64,000 bases of DNA from Vigna angularis (Eukaryota > Streptophyta > Magnoliopsida > Fabales > Fabaceae), in contig NC_068977.1 in assembly GCF_016808095.1 (NCBI RefSeq), positions 22,345,364-22,409,363 on the forward strand, in the 5' to 3' direction. Below the pieces are notes generated by a model that saw nothing but the letters and a program-made list of their open reading frames with translations, was not told the DNA's origin and did no database searches. This document shows, one piece after another, positions 14,444 to 25,537 of this stretch (position 1 is its first letter; every line of letters starts with the position of its first letter). Both the position numbers and the translations under genes were made by a program.

Positions 14444-15324
14444 ATTCCTGTTGATTGGAAGAGCACGGTGGCGTATAGGAAAAAAATTGACAAAAGGAAC
14501 AAACTTTCCCTGAAACGTCAACATCCAAAACATAGTTGAATCAATGATCCTTCATTATCACAAAAATAATAATACATAAATAACAAGAGCTTTGACAATT
14601 GAAACAAGCATTTTTGCTTTCGGTGGAAACTTATAAGTATATCACCACACACAGAAAGATTAAAACTAATTAAGAAGGTAAGCCAAGCGTCCCACAACAT
14701 TGATGACACTGTAAGAAAGCAACCTAACAAAGATCCAAAGTGAGATAAAAATACACTAGTCGTTTGATCATTTGCCAATGCAATACAAAGCCTGTGCACA
14801 ATGATTAAGTCACAAAAGTGACCCTCTTAAACAACAACATGATCAAATCAAAAATGCAGACAACGCGTATCTACTGAAATATTAAACAACATTCTAACCA
14901 TTTAGAAAACAACAAATTGCACATAAGTTCAGGATGGTATCCAACAAGACAGGTAACATTGAGAGAGACAGAGGGTCTCAACCTTATAAATCACCTGACT
15001 ATGCTACATAGAAACTGCGCATAATTTTTTCACACACAAAAACTAACTCCATGCTTTCACATACAGACCAACCACAGAAACATCTGCACATTAGGGATGA
15101 AACAAGAGCTGATTCCACTTCTACCCTGACAATTTTGATGCCCACAGCATATAACACAAATGAATCAAAATTAAACATCAAATGGGATACATGAAAATAT
15201 GACTTTGCATTTTGCAGAGGTAGGAACAAACTCTAATGAAACCCTAATCAGTCATTCTACAATAGAGGTACAAACAAGAAATTAAAAAACAAATCATGAA
15301 AACAGCAAAAAGGGAAATTTGTAC

Positions 15325-15537
15325 CTTAAATTTGCTTCATCCCCATTCCTCTTCTACCGCCTCACCAGTGCCGAGTGAAACTGAAGTTGCAGTATGGTCC
15401 CGCTGAACAGGGGGTTGGCTCGTTGTGACCTCGCTCGGGGTTATCGGAGTATCTTGTGGTTCGCGCAGCGTCGCCGGAGGCTCTTCGTGGTTGACTAGAG
15501 GAGTTTGTGGTGATTTGCTAGAATTCTGTTCGCGTGG
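15325..15537 (-). other. Probable 5' untranslated first exon of the zinc-finger gene
   Basis: A donor (TTTAAG|GTACAAATT) at 15325/15324 pairs with an acceptor (GACGTTTCAG|GGAAAG) at 14510/14509. That places 66 bases of leader before the start codon in exon 2. The region is GC-richer than its flanks. It contains a six-codon upstream ORF (ATGGGGATGAAG...) just before the donor. It also holds an ATG-less frame of 66 codons plus stop (15537-15337). The transcription start is not defined. Confidence 0.55.
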
Positions 15538-15802
15538 TTAATAAAACATGTTTTTCCTCTTTCACTGAAAACTGAAATCTTTATAATATGCTAAAAAAAC
15601 AAAGAAAAATAATACATATCAATTACTAACTCTCTTTTTTTTCACTATTTGGCAAATTTATTAGGAAACGATTTTTTCCCGAAATAAACCAAAAGTAAAT
15701 AAAAATACTCAATTAGTCTGCTTTAAAAATTTATTTACCAAAATAGACTGTTTTAATTGGAGACAAGTTTTAATTGGAGACAAAAGGAATTTGATTGGCT
15801 TA
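15538..15802. promoter_or_regulatory. Upstream region of the zinc-finger gene
   Basis: This short AT-rich interval lies between the leader exon and the next repeat, so it is the only unique DNA available as a proximal promoter. No TATA box or operator can be singled out with confidence. Confidence 0.3.
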
Positions 15803-16088
15803 TGTAACATCCTCAAAATATAGCATAATATTATATCATAGATTAATCACATATAATAATATGATAGATAAGTTCATTAAGAGTTAGTAAAGTGTTTAAC
15901 CATTATAGTTATCCAAAAATAACCATAAAACTAAAAACTTTACAAAATATCTTTGATACAAAACATAGGAATAAATCGAACGGTGATACAACACATTGTA
16001 TAAACCGATCGGTTTGCAAAAGGAATACTAAATCTATTGACCGAACGGTCCAATTCAAAATTATACACAATAGATGACCGAGCGGTAC
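15803..16088 (+). repeat. LTR-like repeat, family F, copy 3, left part
   Basis: It begins TGTAACATCCTCAAAATATAG, homologous to the start of the copy at 5666. It stops at the CACTA-type terminus at about 16089. The word ACCGAACGGT and variants recurs here and again from 23130 onward. This supports the two parts being one repeat split by the DNA transposon. Confidence 0.55.
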
Positions 16089-16672
16089 TACAAAAAAGAA
16101 GGAATTTACCCACGGCCATAAGTCCTCGGTAACGACAAAAAGTCGTCGGTAATATGCGTGTCAGAAACATTACCGACGACTTTACAGCCTTCGGTAATTG
16201 AATGCGAAAATAGATACTTTTAGCGACGGTTTGATGTCGTCAGTAATTGGAGGCAAAACTGGATAGGTTTTACCGACGACAGTAGGCCGTCGGTAACGTG
16301 CACTTTTTTTTAGTGCAATTTCTTTCTGCATTATATCCAAACCTGCAAATAACCAATCAATAATCGACAAACATCAATTCAGCCAGCCAATTCATCCAGG
16401 CAATTCAAATGCAATCATTCAACATTCATATTCATCTTATACTTCAATCATTCTAAGTTTCAAAAGTTCCTAAATCCAAAACAAAGTTTGATAATAGAAA
16501 ACTAACTTCAATATAACTTCAAAGTTTGAAAAGTTTCTAAGGGCAAAACAAAGTTTTTAAATAAAAAACCTAACTTGTAATGTTTTGAAAAGTTCCTAAA
16601 TGTCTAATATTCATCATAATCATCAGAATCATCATGATCTTCTTCTTGCACAAGTGTGGTCTGGGAAGGCTG

Positions 16673-18362
16673 CTAAGGTGGGCATGGCTGTTGGGATGAT
16701 GATGGGGCGGACTTTCTTTGCTGAGGTATCAATGTCCTGACCATATTTTCAAGATGGTCAAATCTGGCTAGAAGTGAATCATAAGCCTTTTTACTAACGA
16801 CATTGTTGTGGTCAAATGTGCCAGAGGTAGATGGTTGATGTTTGAATATGCCTCCTCTTCCAGCACTGTAATGGGAGGCAAGTTGTCCTATCCCATACAG
16901 TCGTCCTTTCTTCTTCCCCCTGACGACCTCAACCCAACATTGGGTCCTGATCATTTCATCGTCAGCATCTACTCTAGAGTTAGCATCAGGTGGAGATCCC
17001 CCCCCTCTGATCTCGCCTGTGTTAATCTCGCAGAAAAATCTTCCTGTTAAATAAGATAGAAAACGTTAATAACATGAATTTGAAAGTGTGAAACAAAAAT
17101 AAAATAGTACAAAATTGAATGTTGTTAAAAAGTTTACTTACAATGGTCTTGCGAGACCTCTCATCAACATATTCGCCAGTCCCCTTGTGAATATGAATCT
17201 GTGTAAACACCTCATCAACATGAACAGCCCGTCCAAGCTCCGCTGCCTGTAATATTTTAAATAAAACATACGAATGACATATATATTAATTTCAAAGTAC
17301 ATGATGTTATAGAGTTATTGATAAGAAATGAATGCAGATTTTTACCATACGAATCGCATGTTCATGTGTAGTGATTGATCCTCTAGTATGCAATACACCA
17401 CCTTTTTCTGAAGCCCTATTTTTCTGGGCGGTAGCATATTTAATGTGGTACTGGCGAATTCCAATATGCCAGCAATGAATTCCATATGTGCTCCCCTACC
17501 CAATAAGGGCGTTGTCCTGCGATCCTTGCATCTCTAAACATTTCTGACAATCGGTGAGATGCTTTCATGTTAAAGTTTTTCTTAATTTGAGCTTCATGCT
17601 CAGTTGCCCACTGCACCTTTTGCTGTTACAATAGATAATGTTAAAATAAAGCAAATGAAATTCGTATTTGAATATGGTGATGCAAGATGATTAAGTAACA
17701 CGATGTTTTACCTTAAATCTCTCCCAAAACAGTTTTTTGTCGTCGTTTGAGATTACTCCCCATGATGCCCAGGGCTGAAGAAATTGTTGCTTAATAGACC
17801 TAGTGATGGCCTGTGAAGCAACTCTAGAAGGAAGAAACCTGAAATATGAATGTAAGAAATTATGAATCTACAACCATAACAGGACCAACAATTTAATGCA
17901 AAATACAAGACTAAGAAGAAGATATGGTATTACCCTTTTCCACATGGCTCAATGAATGGTCGATCATGAGGAGCAGGATCACCCAAATCAATAGGATCAG
18001 CAGGATCAACAGATGGCTGGTGTACATCTGGAGATGATATAGAAGATGACACTACAGTAGGAGTGGGTCCTACAATTGAAGGAGTGGGCCCTACAACAGA
18101 AGGAGTGGACACTACAGTAGGAGGTGTGGGCCCTACAATTGAAGGAGTGGGTCCAACTGAAGGTGTGGGCACTACAGTAGGAGGTGTGGGCCCTACAACT
18201 AAAGGAGTAGGCACTATAGTAGGAGGTGTGGGCCCTACAATTGAAGGAGTGGGCCCGACAGAAGGTGTGGGCGTCGTACAAGGGGGTGGTGGACGTGAGG
18301 AGCCAACGTTTGGTAGAGTACTAGAATTTGCAAATGGTATCGTCAACAGAACGAAGGGTGCT
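16673..18362 (-). pseudogene. En/Spm-family plant transposase-associated gene (Ptta/En/Spm, PF03004-like), broken
   Basis: The minus strand holds, in order, a repeat-rich proline/threonine/valine segment (18362-17930: TPSVGPTPSIVGPTPP-type repeats); an exon with WATEHEAQIKKNFNMKASH, SEMFRDARIAGQRP and KNRASEKGG words (about 17625-17345); an exon 17248-17142 with HVDEVFTQIHIHKGTGEY and VDERSRK; and a last exon from about 17046 with WVEVVRGKKKGRLYGIGQL ending at 16673. This order is typical of the second ORF of plant CACTA elements, which encodes the DNA-binding accessory protein. Two frameshifts are evident, one near 17450 and one in the G run near 17000. The 5' end is cut by an LTR at 18363. 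Confidence 0.75.
18060..18260 (-). repeat. In-frame coding minisatellite in the transposon gene
   Basis: Units of about 24-48 bp (GGAGTGGGCCCTACAATTGA, GGTGTGGGCACTACAGTAGG and variants on the plus strand) repeat about seven times. On the minus strand they encode a GPTP-rich repeat. The array is a coding expansion in the CACTA gene, not a CRISPR, because there are no unique spacers. Confidence 0.7.
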
Positions 18363-20016
18363 TGTTGACTTTCTGGCAAGTGTACCAAATCGTTCTAAGT
18401 AATAAAACCGGTAAGACCGGATATCGTTTCCCAAGAGACTCGTGTCACCAAACAATCGTATAATTTCCAACTAACTTAGACTAAAGAATGCTTCATAATT
18501 TGTATTTTTGTGCAATTAAAATAAACATGAAACATAATTGATAAAAGTGATCTTAGATACTCAAACACTTGGAAATGGAAAGATTAGAAATGATATGGAA
18601 TGGTATTGTTGGGGGTATGATTTCACCTACTTCACTCTTATGTATAGAAAATCACTTCCTCTTCATTAATATGCCAATGTCAATCTACTAAATTACTCAA
18701 ACCCAATCCCTTGGTAGAGAGAGCCTAGACTTTCTTATTAAGCTCCAATCCCTTGGAAGACCTAACAATTATTTCCGCATTAAGAATTGAGATCTAAGAC
18801 AACCAAAGGTCCTAGTTCTATCCCTAGATACTATTTCCTTTAGGTGTTTAATCCAAGTCCAGATTTACCCAACATTTCCCAATATCAAGCAAACCCTAAA
18901 ATCATGTAATGGGTAGCAATTTCACAACAAGCATTAAGAAAAGGAATTAAACACTAACAATAAATGAAAGAGGCATAAATTCATTCAAAACATAGTAGTT
19001 TACATAAGAGTTCAGTGGCTACATCAATCCCCCAACAATAATGAAACTAACTCTCCATGAATGGAGAGCTCAAGCTTACAACAATGGTGGAAATGGAAGA
19101 AGGAAGAAGACCCAAGGTTGAAGAAGGACTGTTCCCACAGCTCCTAGCTCGCCTCCAAGAGCTCCAAATGAGAGAAATCGTGTTTGGGCAGCCAAAGATC
19201 CCCAAATGCTTCCAGACCCCATGAATAAATAGGCATTTTGACACATCAGCAAAAGTCGCGCCCGGCACCCTCTCAGTCGCGCCCAGGCGCGAACCTATCT
19301 GGAAAAATCGCGCCCGGCGCCCTTTCTCGCGTCCGGGCGCGAACCTCTCTGGAAAAGTCACGCCCGGGCGCCCCATTTCTCACGCCCGGGCGTGAAACTC
19401 TCTGGAAAAGTTCGCGCCCAATGAAAGTGGACGAGCGTCCGCTTCTCGCTGCCGAGCGTCCACTGAGCGCCTCTGGACGAGCGTCAACTTCTCCTGGGCG
19501 AGCGTCTTCTCTAATCGTCTTGGACGAGCGTCCTCTTCTCCTGGGTGAGCGTCCGCTGAGAGTCTTCTCTAGACGCGCGTCCTCGCTGGACGAGCGTCCA
19601 CTTCGCGTATTCGCTGACGAGCGTCCACTTCTTGCTGGGTGAGCGTTCTCTCGTGAGTCCACACAAGACGAGCGTCCAATTCTCTCTGAGCGAGCGTTCT
19701 CGGGCGTCCACGCTGGACAAGCGTTCGTGCTCTGGGAGACGAGCGTCCGCTCGCTGGGTAACGAGCGTCCGCTCGCTGGGTAACGAGCGTTTCTGCATGT
19801 GTGTTTGTTCCTTGTGTTTGGTTCGGCCCTACACATTGTTGGAGACTCTTCCAAGCTCATTATTAGCTACAAAATAAGAGATTATCGAAGAAAGTACATC
19901 GAAGTAACCTAAAACATAATTATTCAGAAAACAAGACAAAAGAAGAGGATTAAACAAGTTATAAGTTATAAAGGAGTTGATTTTGCTACTAAAATGATGC
20001 TTAGATAATGGTAAAA
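18363..20016 (-). repeat. Truncated LTR of an Athila/Tat-like Ty3 element (family E)
   Basis: The minus-strand 3' end (GAGTCTCTTGGGAAACGATA ... CACTTGCC ... CAACA at 18363) matches the 3' end of the LTR ending at 54173. The other end (ACCATTATCTAAGCATC near 20010) matches the start of the LTR fragment ending at 42889 (ACCGTTATCTATGATGC), but the first bases are missing. It interrupts the CACTA gene at 18362. Its middle is a GC-rich minisatellite. No internal retrotransposon sequence adjoins it, so it is a truncated solo LTR. Confidence 0.7.
19250..19800. repeat. GC-rich palindromic minisatellite in the LTR
   Basis: Two related arrays lie here. From 19255 to 19420 are variants of TCGCGCCCGGGCGCGAAC. 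From 19425 to 19795 about fifteen copies of a 12-bp palindromic word GGACGAGCGTCC occur with 15-30 bp spacing. The sequence stays open in several frames, which explains the long but meaningless ORFs here. Confidence 0.8.
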
Positions 20017-20306
20017 CATTATATACGGATATATCCGTATATAAGTTATATACGGAAATTATATACGGATATATCCGTATATAAGTTATATACGGATTTC
20101 CGTATATAACTTATATACGGATATATCCGTATATAATTTTCGTATATAAGTTATATACGGATTTATCCGTATATAACGTATATACGGATATATCCGTATA
20201 TAATTTTCATATATAAGTTATATACGGATTTATCCGTATATAAATTTAGCTACGACGGTATTATATACGGATTTTTGCTGTATGTAATACACTTTTTTCT
20301 TGTAGT
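20017..20306 (+). repeat. CACTA-type terminus with TATACGG palindrome array
   Basis: The words TATATACGGATATATCC and CCGTATATAACTTATATACGG repeat about ten times in both orientations between 20028 and 20240. The stretch ends TTTTTTCTTGTAGTG at 20306, which is a CACTA-type terminal repeat. Subterminal arrays of short words in both orientations are the expected binding sites of the element's accessory protein. No matching left end was found, so only one terminus remains. It abuts the truncated LTR. Confidence 0.55.
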
Positions 20307-20961
20307 GGGAGCCCTCAACCTTAGATTGAGAAGGTGAAATGCATGGTCAGCTACAACCACTATAGCTACTCTTCAGCAGGCAATTGCCTCCTATTTTTGT
20401 GATATTAGATCAAATTACAACGAACAACATTAACTTTTATCTTATCTTAGGACCTAGTAATCCAATTCACATTCCAAAGAAATTCAAAAGGATGAGTAAG
20501 GTCCACCACAAACCCTATTGGTCCAAGCCCATAGTTTCCACCAGATAACTCCCTTTTTCCCCCTCAAATTTTGAGTTTCAACACATAGGGTCAGGTTATA
20601 CTACGGGGTAACCCTTCAGAAAACTCAAGGCATCTCAAGCACTCAACCCTTAAACATAAAGGGAAGAACAACTCTTTGCATATTAAAAACAAGCATTTAA
20701 GACAAGAATCACTTACCAGGGAAGCATATGATTTTAACAAGGGTTTGGCAAGCTACCAAATTGGCTTAAAAACAAAAGGTGAATCCACAAATAGTACTTG
20801 ATCCAATAGATAGTAATAATAAAATACATCAAACTGCCAAAAATAAAGAAATATATTAGTTGTTGTGCTGCTCTTTGCATAATTTCTTTCTAGTGAGGCA
20901 CAACGGTTCAAACTACATTGGGTGATGATGATTCAGACTTCTTAACTTAATAATGTTTGGC
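20307..20961. other. Interior of the CACTA element, unassigned
   Basis: Ordinary-composition DNA with no recognised coding segment. It may be intronic flank captured together with the SEC14-like exon to the right. Confidence 0.35.
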
Positions 20962-20980
20962 AGATATTAAAAACTATTAC

Positions 20981-21178
20981 CAAGAAAGTCAAGAATTTAA
21001 GATCGGCATTTTCTATTCTGAAGCCTCTGAGATCAACTATTCCAAGTAGTTTTTCTTTCCCAGTTGGAAGCTTACTCAATGCCTTCTCAATTAAGAAAAC
21101 GCACAACTCGTGACAAAATTATTTGTCCACATTGTCACAAATAGTTATCCAAAAGTCATGAGGCTGCCGGTTATATGT
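20981..21178 (-). pseudogene. Captured exon resembling a SEC14/CRAL-TRIO lipid-transfer protein gene
   Basis: Read on the minus strand, the segment gives words such as QPHDFWITICDNVDK, a stop, then [19 protein letters not shown] and [20 protein letters not shown]. It then reaches a plausible donor (TTTCTTG|GTAATAG) at 20981. The pattern LIEKxLxxLPxGxEKxxxIxDLRGF fits the core of plant SEC14-like CRAL-TRIO domains, which bind and move phospholipids. It lies inside the CACTA element with no neighbouring exons recognised, has an in-frame stop, and is best read as a transduplicated host gene fragment. The family call is from recognition, not a search. Confidence 0.5.
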
Positions 21179-22540
21179 AAGGTATATACATAAACTAAAA
21201 AAGTTAAGTACAATATGTAATATGTAATGTAGAAAGTGAGATAATTGACAAAAGTTGATCTTAGTTATTCCAATAAAAGAAGTTGTCTTCACTCTCAAAC
21301 ACTGGGTTAAAATAGGAGTTCATTTTATTACCCTGTTATGTCCTATCCTCATCAACAATTCAAATTTTATCTACAAGGAGAGTTTATCAGAGAAAAAGTA
21401 AGATAAAATATATATTTTTTCATCCTCATCCCACAACACACTTAATTAGCTTTCATAATTATTATCAATTTAATCTTATGATGGATTGAATCCTAGCAAT
21501 CTAAATTGTATTACTTTATTAAAATATAAAACATAATTATGAAGCATGTGAGTAGTATAGTGCGAAAGGAAGGGGTTGCTTAGAACGTAGAGGAGTCGAA
21601 AAAGAGAAAAAGCATTGCAAAATGGGATAATTGGATATGATTTTTTGCAATGATGGAAATAAGTAATTTGGTAGTTTGAGAAGGAAATAAAAAGCAGAAT
21701 GTCGGATGTATCCAGAAGCAAATACAAAACAGAAAAGATACTCATTATATTTGATATCACATAATCGTGGAGAAGTAGATTTGATAAGAGATGATTGACA
21801 GAAGTACTTTTGTTTTTTGAGGTCAGATTGAATGGAAAAGAGAGGGATATAATGATGACATCACAATAGCTGGGAATGATGAAAAGAAAAAGAAGATTTG
21901 ATGTAGAGACTGATGCAGGATTTCTAGATGAAAGAATTGAGAAATTTGAAGCGGCACACTCCAGCAAAGAGATCTTCGTATTTTTACAAAATGAAACAGA
22001 TTTATGGATGGACAAGATCAATTGGATTCAAGCAAGCCCCTACTCCATTGATCTCAAGCATAAGCTATAGGAAGCTAAAGTAAAACCTGCAGTAGACAAA
22101 AGAATGAACCAAAGATGGCTAGAAGACTGATCTTGTTTAAACATGGCCAAGGCATATAACATATTCAGTTAGTCTCATTAGTCAATTCATGCTCAATGCA
22201 AGAGAACCTCACCTTCAATCTGCAGCATACAGAGTTTTAAGCATTTCACTAGTTAGTTACTCACACTAGTGATGCCTAAAGAAGGAAGCAGTTGAATTTA
22301 ATCGTAGTTTCCAGTTAAGCATCCAAGAATCTATTCATTCAAATATCCTCAACGACCAATATCCAAAGAATGTTGGCACCTTCAGAAACTCTAAGGCCAC
22401 ACAAAAAGAACACAATTTCTACCACACCACAATGACAAAGACAAAACAACATGAAAACGAAAAAAAGAAAGAAAGCAAGCATCATTCAAGTACAATTTCT
22501 TCTCGACAAAAACTCAATTTTGAAAAAAAAAACTTACCTC
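21179..22540. other. Interior of the CACTA element, unassigned
   Basis: No gene could be supported. A 64-codon frame at 21876-22070 (plus) has no recognisable family. The region may be intronic sequence captured with the SEC14-like exon. Confidence 0.3.
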
Positions 22541-22960
22541 GAAAGCAAAATGGACGAAGATGCCAGCCTCTGTAGACCATGACCACGAACTTAACAAGCC
22601 CACATCACCTCGTCGCCGTCAAGCCAACCTCGATGACCCACCACCACTACCGCAAAACGCCGACTAGCACGACCCACCACCTTGCCGGAAACACCACGCC
22701 ACCAATGACCACAGTTCCGCGGGAGAATGCCTTAGGGTGAAAAAAAACTGACTAGGGCTTTGATATCGTTGGAGGAATTTTTGAAATTTGGCAGAGGAGA
22801 GGGAGAATTTCTGAAATTTGGGCAGAGGAGAGGAAGGTTAGGGCTTTGGTATCGTTGGAGGAGCAAAGGGGAAGGGTTGGAGGGAAGGGTTTTGGGCGAC
22901 GAAGACTAGGGCTGGTGGAAAAATGAATTGCAGAGAGGGAACAACTTAAAATTCTTCGAA
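22541..22960 (-). other. Possible leader and first exon of the CACTA element's gene
   Basis: The minus strand shows a GC-richer block (22550-22740) ending at a good donor (TTTCGAG|GTAAGTTTT) at about 22541/22540. It is preceded by CTAGTCAG and CCCTAAGGC leader-like sequence and a duplicated 50-60 bp segment (22745-22870: GGTATCGTTGGAGGA). It sits just inside the right CACTA terminus, where the promoter and leader of En/Spm genes normally lie. No conserved protein is recognisable. Confidence 0.3.
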
Positions 22961-23071
22961 GATATTACCGAAGGCCTTTAAGCCGTCCGTAATTGAATTC
23001 ACCACTACATTATCGAGGGCTCCTAGGCCGTGGGTAAAAAGCCGCCGAAAAAACGCGTTTTTCTTGTAGTG

Positions 23072-24950
23072 ATAACTTAAGCGACAGGATCTTCGCCTTC
23101 CACAGGATGATCATCGCAAGGGAAAAGAAAACCGAACGGACAAGACAAGACAGAACAAGAAAATATGGTAAGCTATTGTAATTTAATTATAAACACATAT
23201 ATGCATTTCATGCAAGTTCAATCTATATGAAGTCGAACGGTACATCATACAACAATGAATACAATTCATCACATACAACCAAAACATCATCATTCATATA
23301 AATATATATAAACCGAACACTATGACTTGACCATCCAGATTGTATGAATATGAGGCTATAGTCGTCCTTGCACTTATGGTAGTGTAACAGTTGACACTAT
23401 TCAAGCTACTACCCAAGGTTAATCCCATATTACCTACCTTGGCACCTTGAGGCGGTAGGACCTCTTACCATTCTCACCCATGATTTACTCCTCTCTACTT
23501 GAGAATGAGTAACTCACAAAATATCAGGATGAACGCCAACTTAGCATATCCATATTCATACTTTACAATTCCACAACCATCCATGAGACATTCCTCCTTG
23601 GAATTCTCTTCCACTAAAATATAAATCTTCAATTCTTAACATACACAATCATTCATCAATTAAATTTTCACAAAATAAAGAGAAAACATGTGAACGTTGG
23701 AGACCGAACACCTTCACACTACTCAACTGAGAGAACCGAACGGTTCATAAGAGACAAAACAGAAGAAACTAACCGAACGCTATTATAGGCCGACCACCAT
23801 AGAAACCAACTACTAGGAACTTAGCCCAACCGAAAGAGTTTAAACCACACACTCATAACTCAAACTGAAACTCTTAAAAAAAGAAAACTTATACAAAATA
23901 CTATACTAGCCCAAGTACTTAGAGATTATTGGATACTCTATCTAAATCGAACACCGTTTTAATATTAGAACACTGCGATTAGACTGAACAGTCATAAATA
24001 GATAATACCTCTAATAAACCGAATCCAGTTAATGACTGGGTACATAACATAGCCGAACGGTCAACAAAACAAATCTCACAATAACCCTTCTTAAACCAAA
24101 ACAAGATATTTTTCTTAATTTTGAAACTTCCAAACGTGATTTCTAAGTTATTTTAAACTTATTCCATTGAACCTATTACACACTACTCACCATTCCCATT
24201 TTCACACACCCTCTTCTCCAAACTAGAACTGACCGAACGTTCTACAATAGGAAACTCCAATCCAGTTCACATGTCTCGGCCAACCACAAAATTTGAATAC
24301 AATTCAATCAAACATACCATCATCCATACATGCAAGCATTCACACATCAACTTCAAACACAAAAAATATAATTAAATCACTAGCTTCCCTTACCTTGAAT
24401 AAACTAGGCACTTCCACCACTTTGACTAACTAGCAACCACTTCTAAAGCAACTTACTACAATTCTGATCGGTAAAATGGACCAACCAGAGGATCAAAAAC
24501 AGAAACAGGTTCAGAGAGAGAGAGAGAGATGAAGAACACATGCAAGCGGAACAGTGCTTGCATGTTCTAGAAAATACCGAAACTTAAAAAGGAAGAATGA
24601 TTTTACTTACCCACTTCACACAGAACCTAGATTGATGAAAAAGAACTTCTTGTCACCAAAGAAGAATTCAAACATGGCCTAGATGATGATCAGAAGAAGA
24701 AGAAAGTGAGGATTTTTAGAGAGAATGAGGAGAATTGTAGAGAGAGGGAGGAGAAACTCAGAAGTTTGGAGAGAAGAGGTGCATGCAAAGGTGGCTCAAC
24801 ATTTGAAAATTTTACTTATATACTACCGTCAAAAACTAATCGATCAACTAGTTGCACACACTTGTCTTCCACTTTCTGAATTTTCTAAACCCTTATACCT
24901 ACACCTAGCTTCCATTACAAGCTGAATTTAATTGTTCTGACAGCTTACAT
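23072..24950 (+). repeat. LTR-like repeat, family F, copy 3, right part
   Basis: This continues the repeat broken at 16088. It includes GGTAAGCTA at 23170, a gene-like spacer with GCGGTAGGACC and CTCTACTTGAGAATGAG near 23455-23510 (matching 6240-6290 and 3140-3170), and several ACCGAACGGT words. The right border is uncertain. An AG microsatellite lies at 24511-24530. Confidence 0.5.
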
Positions 24951-25223
24951 GTTTAGTTTTCAATTTTATCTTTAATAAGTAATTTCTTTAAATTAAAATA
25001 ATTATATTTCTAATTTTCTCATATATTTTAAAATTTAATCGTTTCTCTTATATGATTTTTTTAACTTAACCATTTTTTAAAATTAAAATGATTATTTATA
25101 AAAAAAACCTATAAAATAAATAAAAATTACTTTTTATTATAATAACTATTTATATTTATTTTTATAATTATTATTTTATTTTATTTTTTATCACAAATAA
25201 AACTGAACACATTATACCGAAAT

Positions 25224-25226
25224 AAA

Positions 25227-25291
<65 letters not shown>

Positions 25292-25537
25292 CTGTGTGTG
25301 TAGGGGTGTGTGTGGGTGTGTGTGTCTGTGTGTGTGGGTGTGTGGGTGTGTGTGTCTGTGTGTGTGGGTGTGTGGGTGTGTGTGGGTGTGTGTGGATGTG
25401 TGTGGGTGTGTGTGTGTGTGTGTCTGTGTCTGTGTCTGTGTGTGTATGTGTGTGTTTGTGTGTGTCTGTGTGTTTGTGTGTGTCTGTGTGTGTGTGTGTC
25501 TCTGTGTGTGTCTGTGTGTGTTTGTGTGTGTGTGTGT
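25224..25537. repeat. Compound TA / TG microsatellite
   Basis: About 40 bp of TA repeats passes directly into about 270 bp of TG repeats, interrupted by GGTG, TCTG, TTTG and TATG variants. All long ORFs across it on both strands are artefacts of the repeat. Confidence 0.95.

Larger units (their letters stand above)
16089..23071 (-). mobile_element. Degenerate CACTA (En/Spm) element of about 7 kb
   Basis: The right end reads CTTGTAGTG at 23071. Its complement CACTACAAG...TTTACCCACGGCC...CCTCG pairs with the left end TACTACAAAAAAG...TTTACCCACGGCC...CCTCGGTAA at 16089. Subterminal words TTACCGACGAC and their complements recur at 16130-16300 and 22965-23060, as in CACTA ends. Inside are a broken En/Spm-type gene (16673-18362, minus), a truncated LTR, a second CACTA-type terminus and a captured SEC14-like exon. 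No TNP2-type DDE transposase was recognised, so it is non-autonomous. The left terminal C is T, and the flanking triplets (CGG, ATA) do not match, so the target duplication is lost. It sits inside a family F repeat. Confidence 0.75.

Noticed and set aside
12108..14539. Plus-strand frames and secondary minus frames within the zinc-finger gene
   Set aside because: They lie across introns or antisense to exons that splice in phase into the ZNF830-like protein.
18060..18260. Spaced repeats, again CRISPR-like
   Set aside because: Units are in-frame coding repeats of a transposon gene with no unique spacers.
19430..19800. Regularly spaced short repeats that look like a CRISPR array
   Set aside because: Repeats are only 12 bp, the spacers are themselves degenerate repeats, and the sequence is a plant LTR.
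19047..19877. Frames of 81-195 codons on both strands
   Set aside because: They arise because the GC-rich 12-bp LTR minisatellite has few stops in any frame; there is no conserved protein.
21876..22070. 64-codon frame with KRKRRFDVETDAGFL
   Set aside because: Highly charged and gene-like, but no family is recognised, no splice context fits, and it lies in degenerate transposon DNA.
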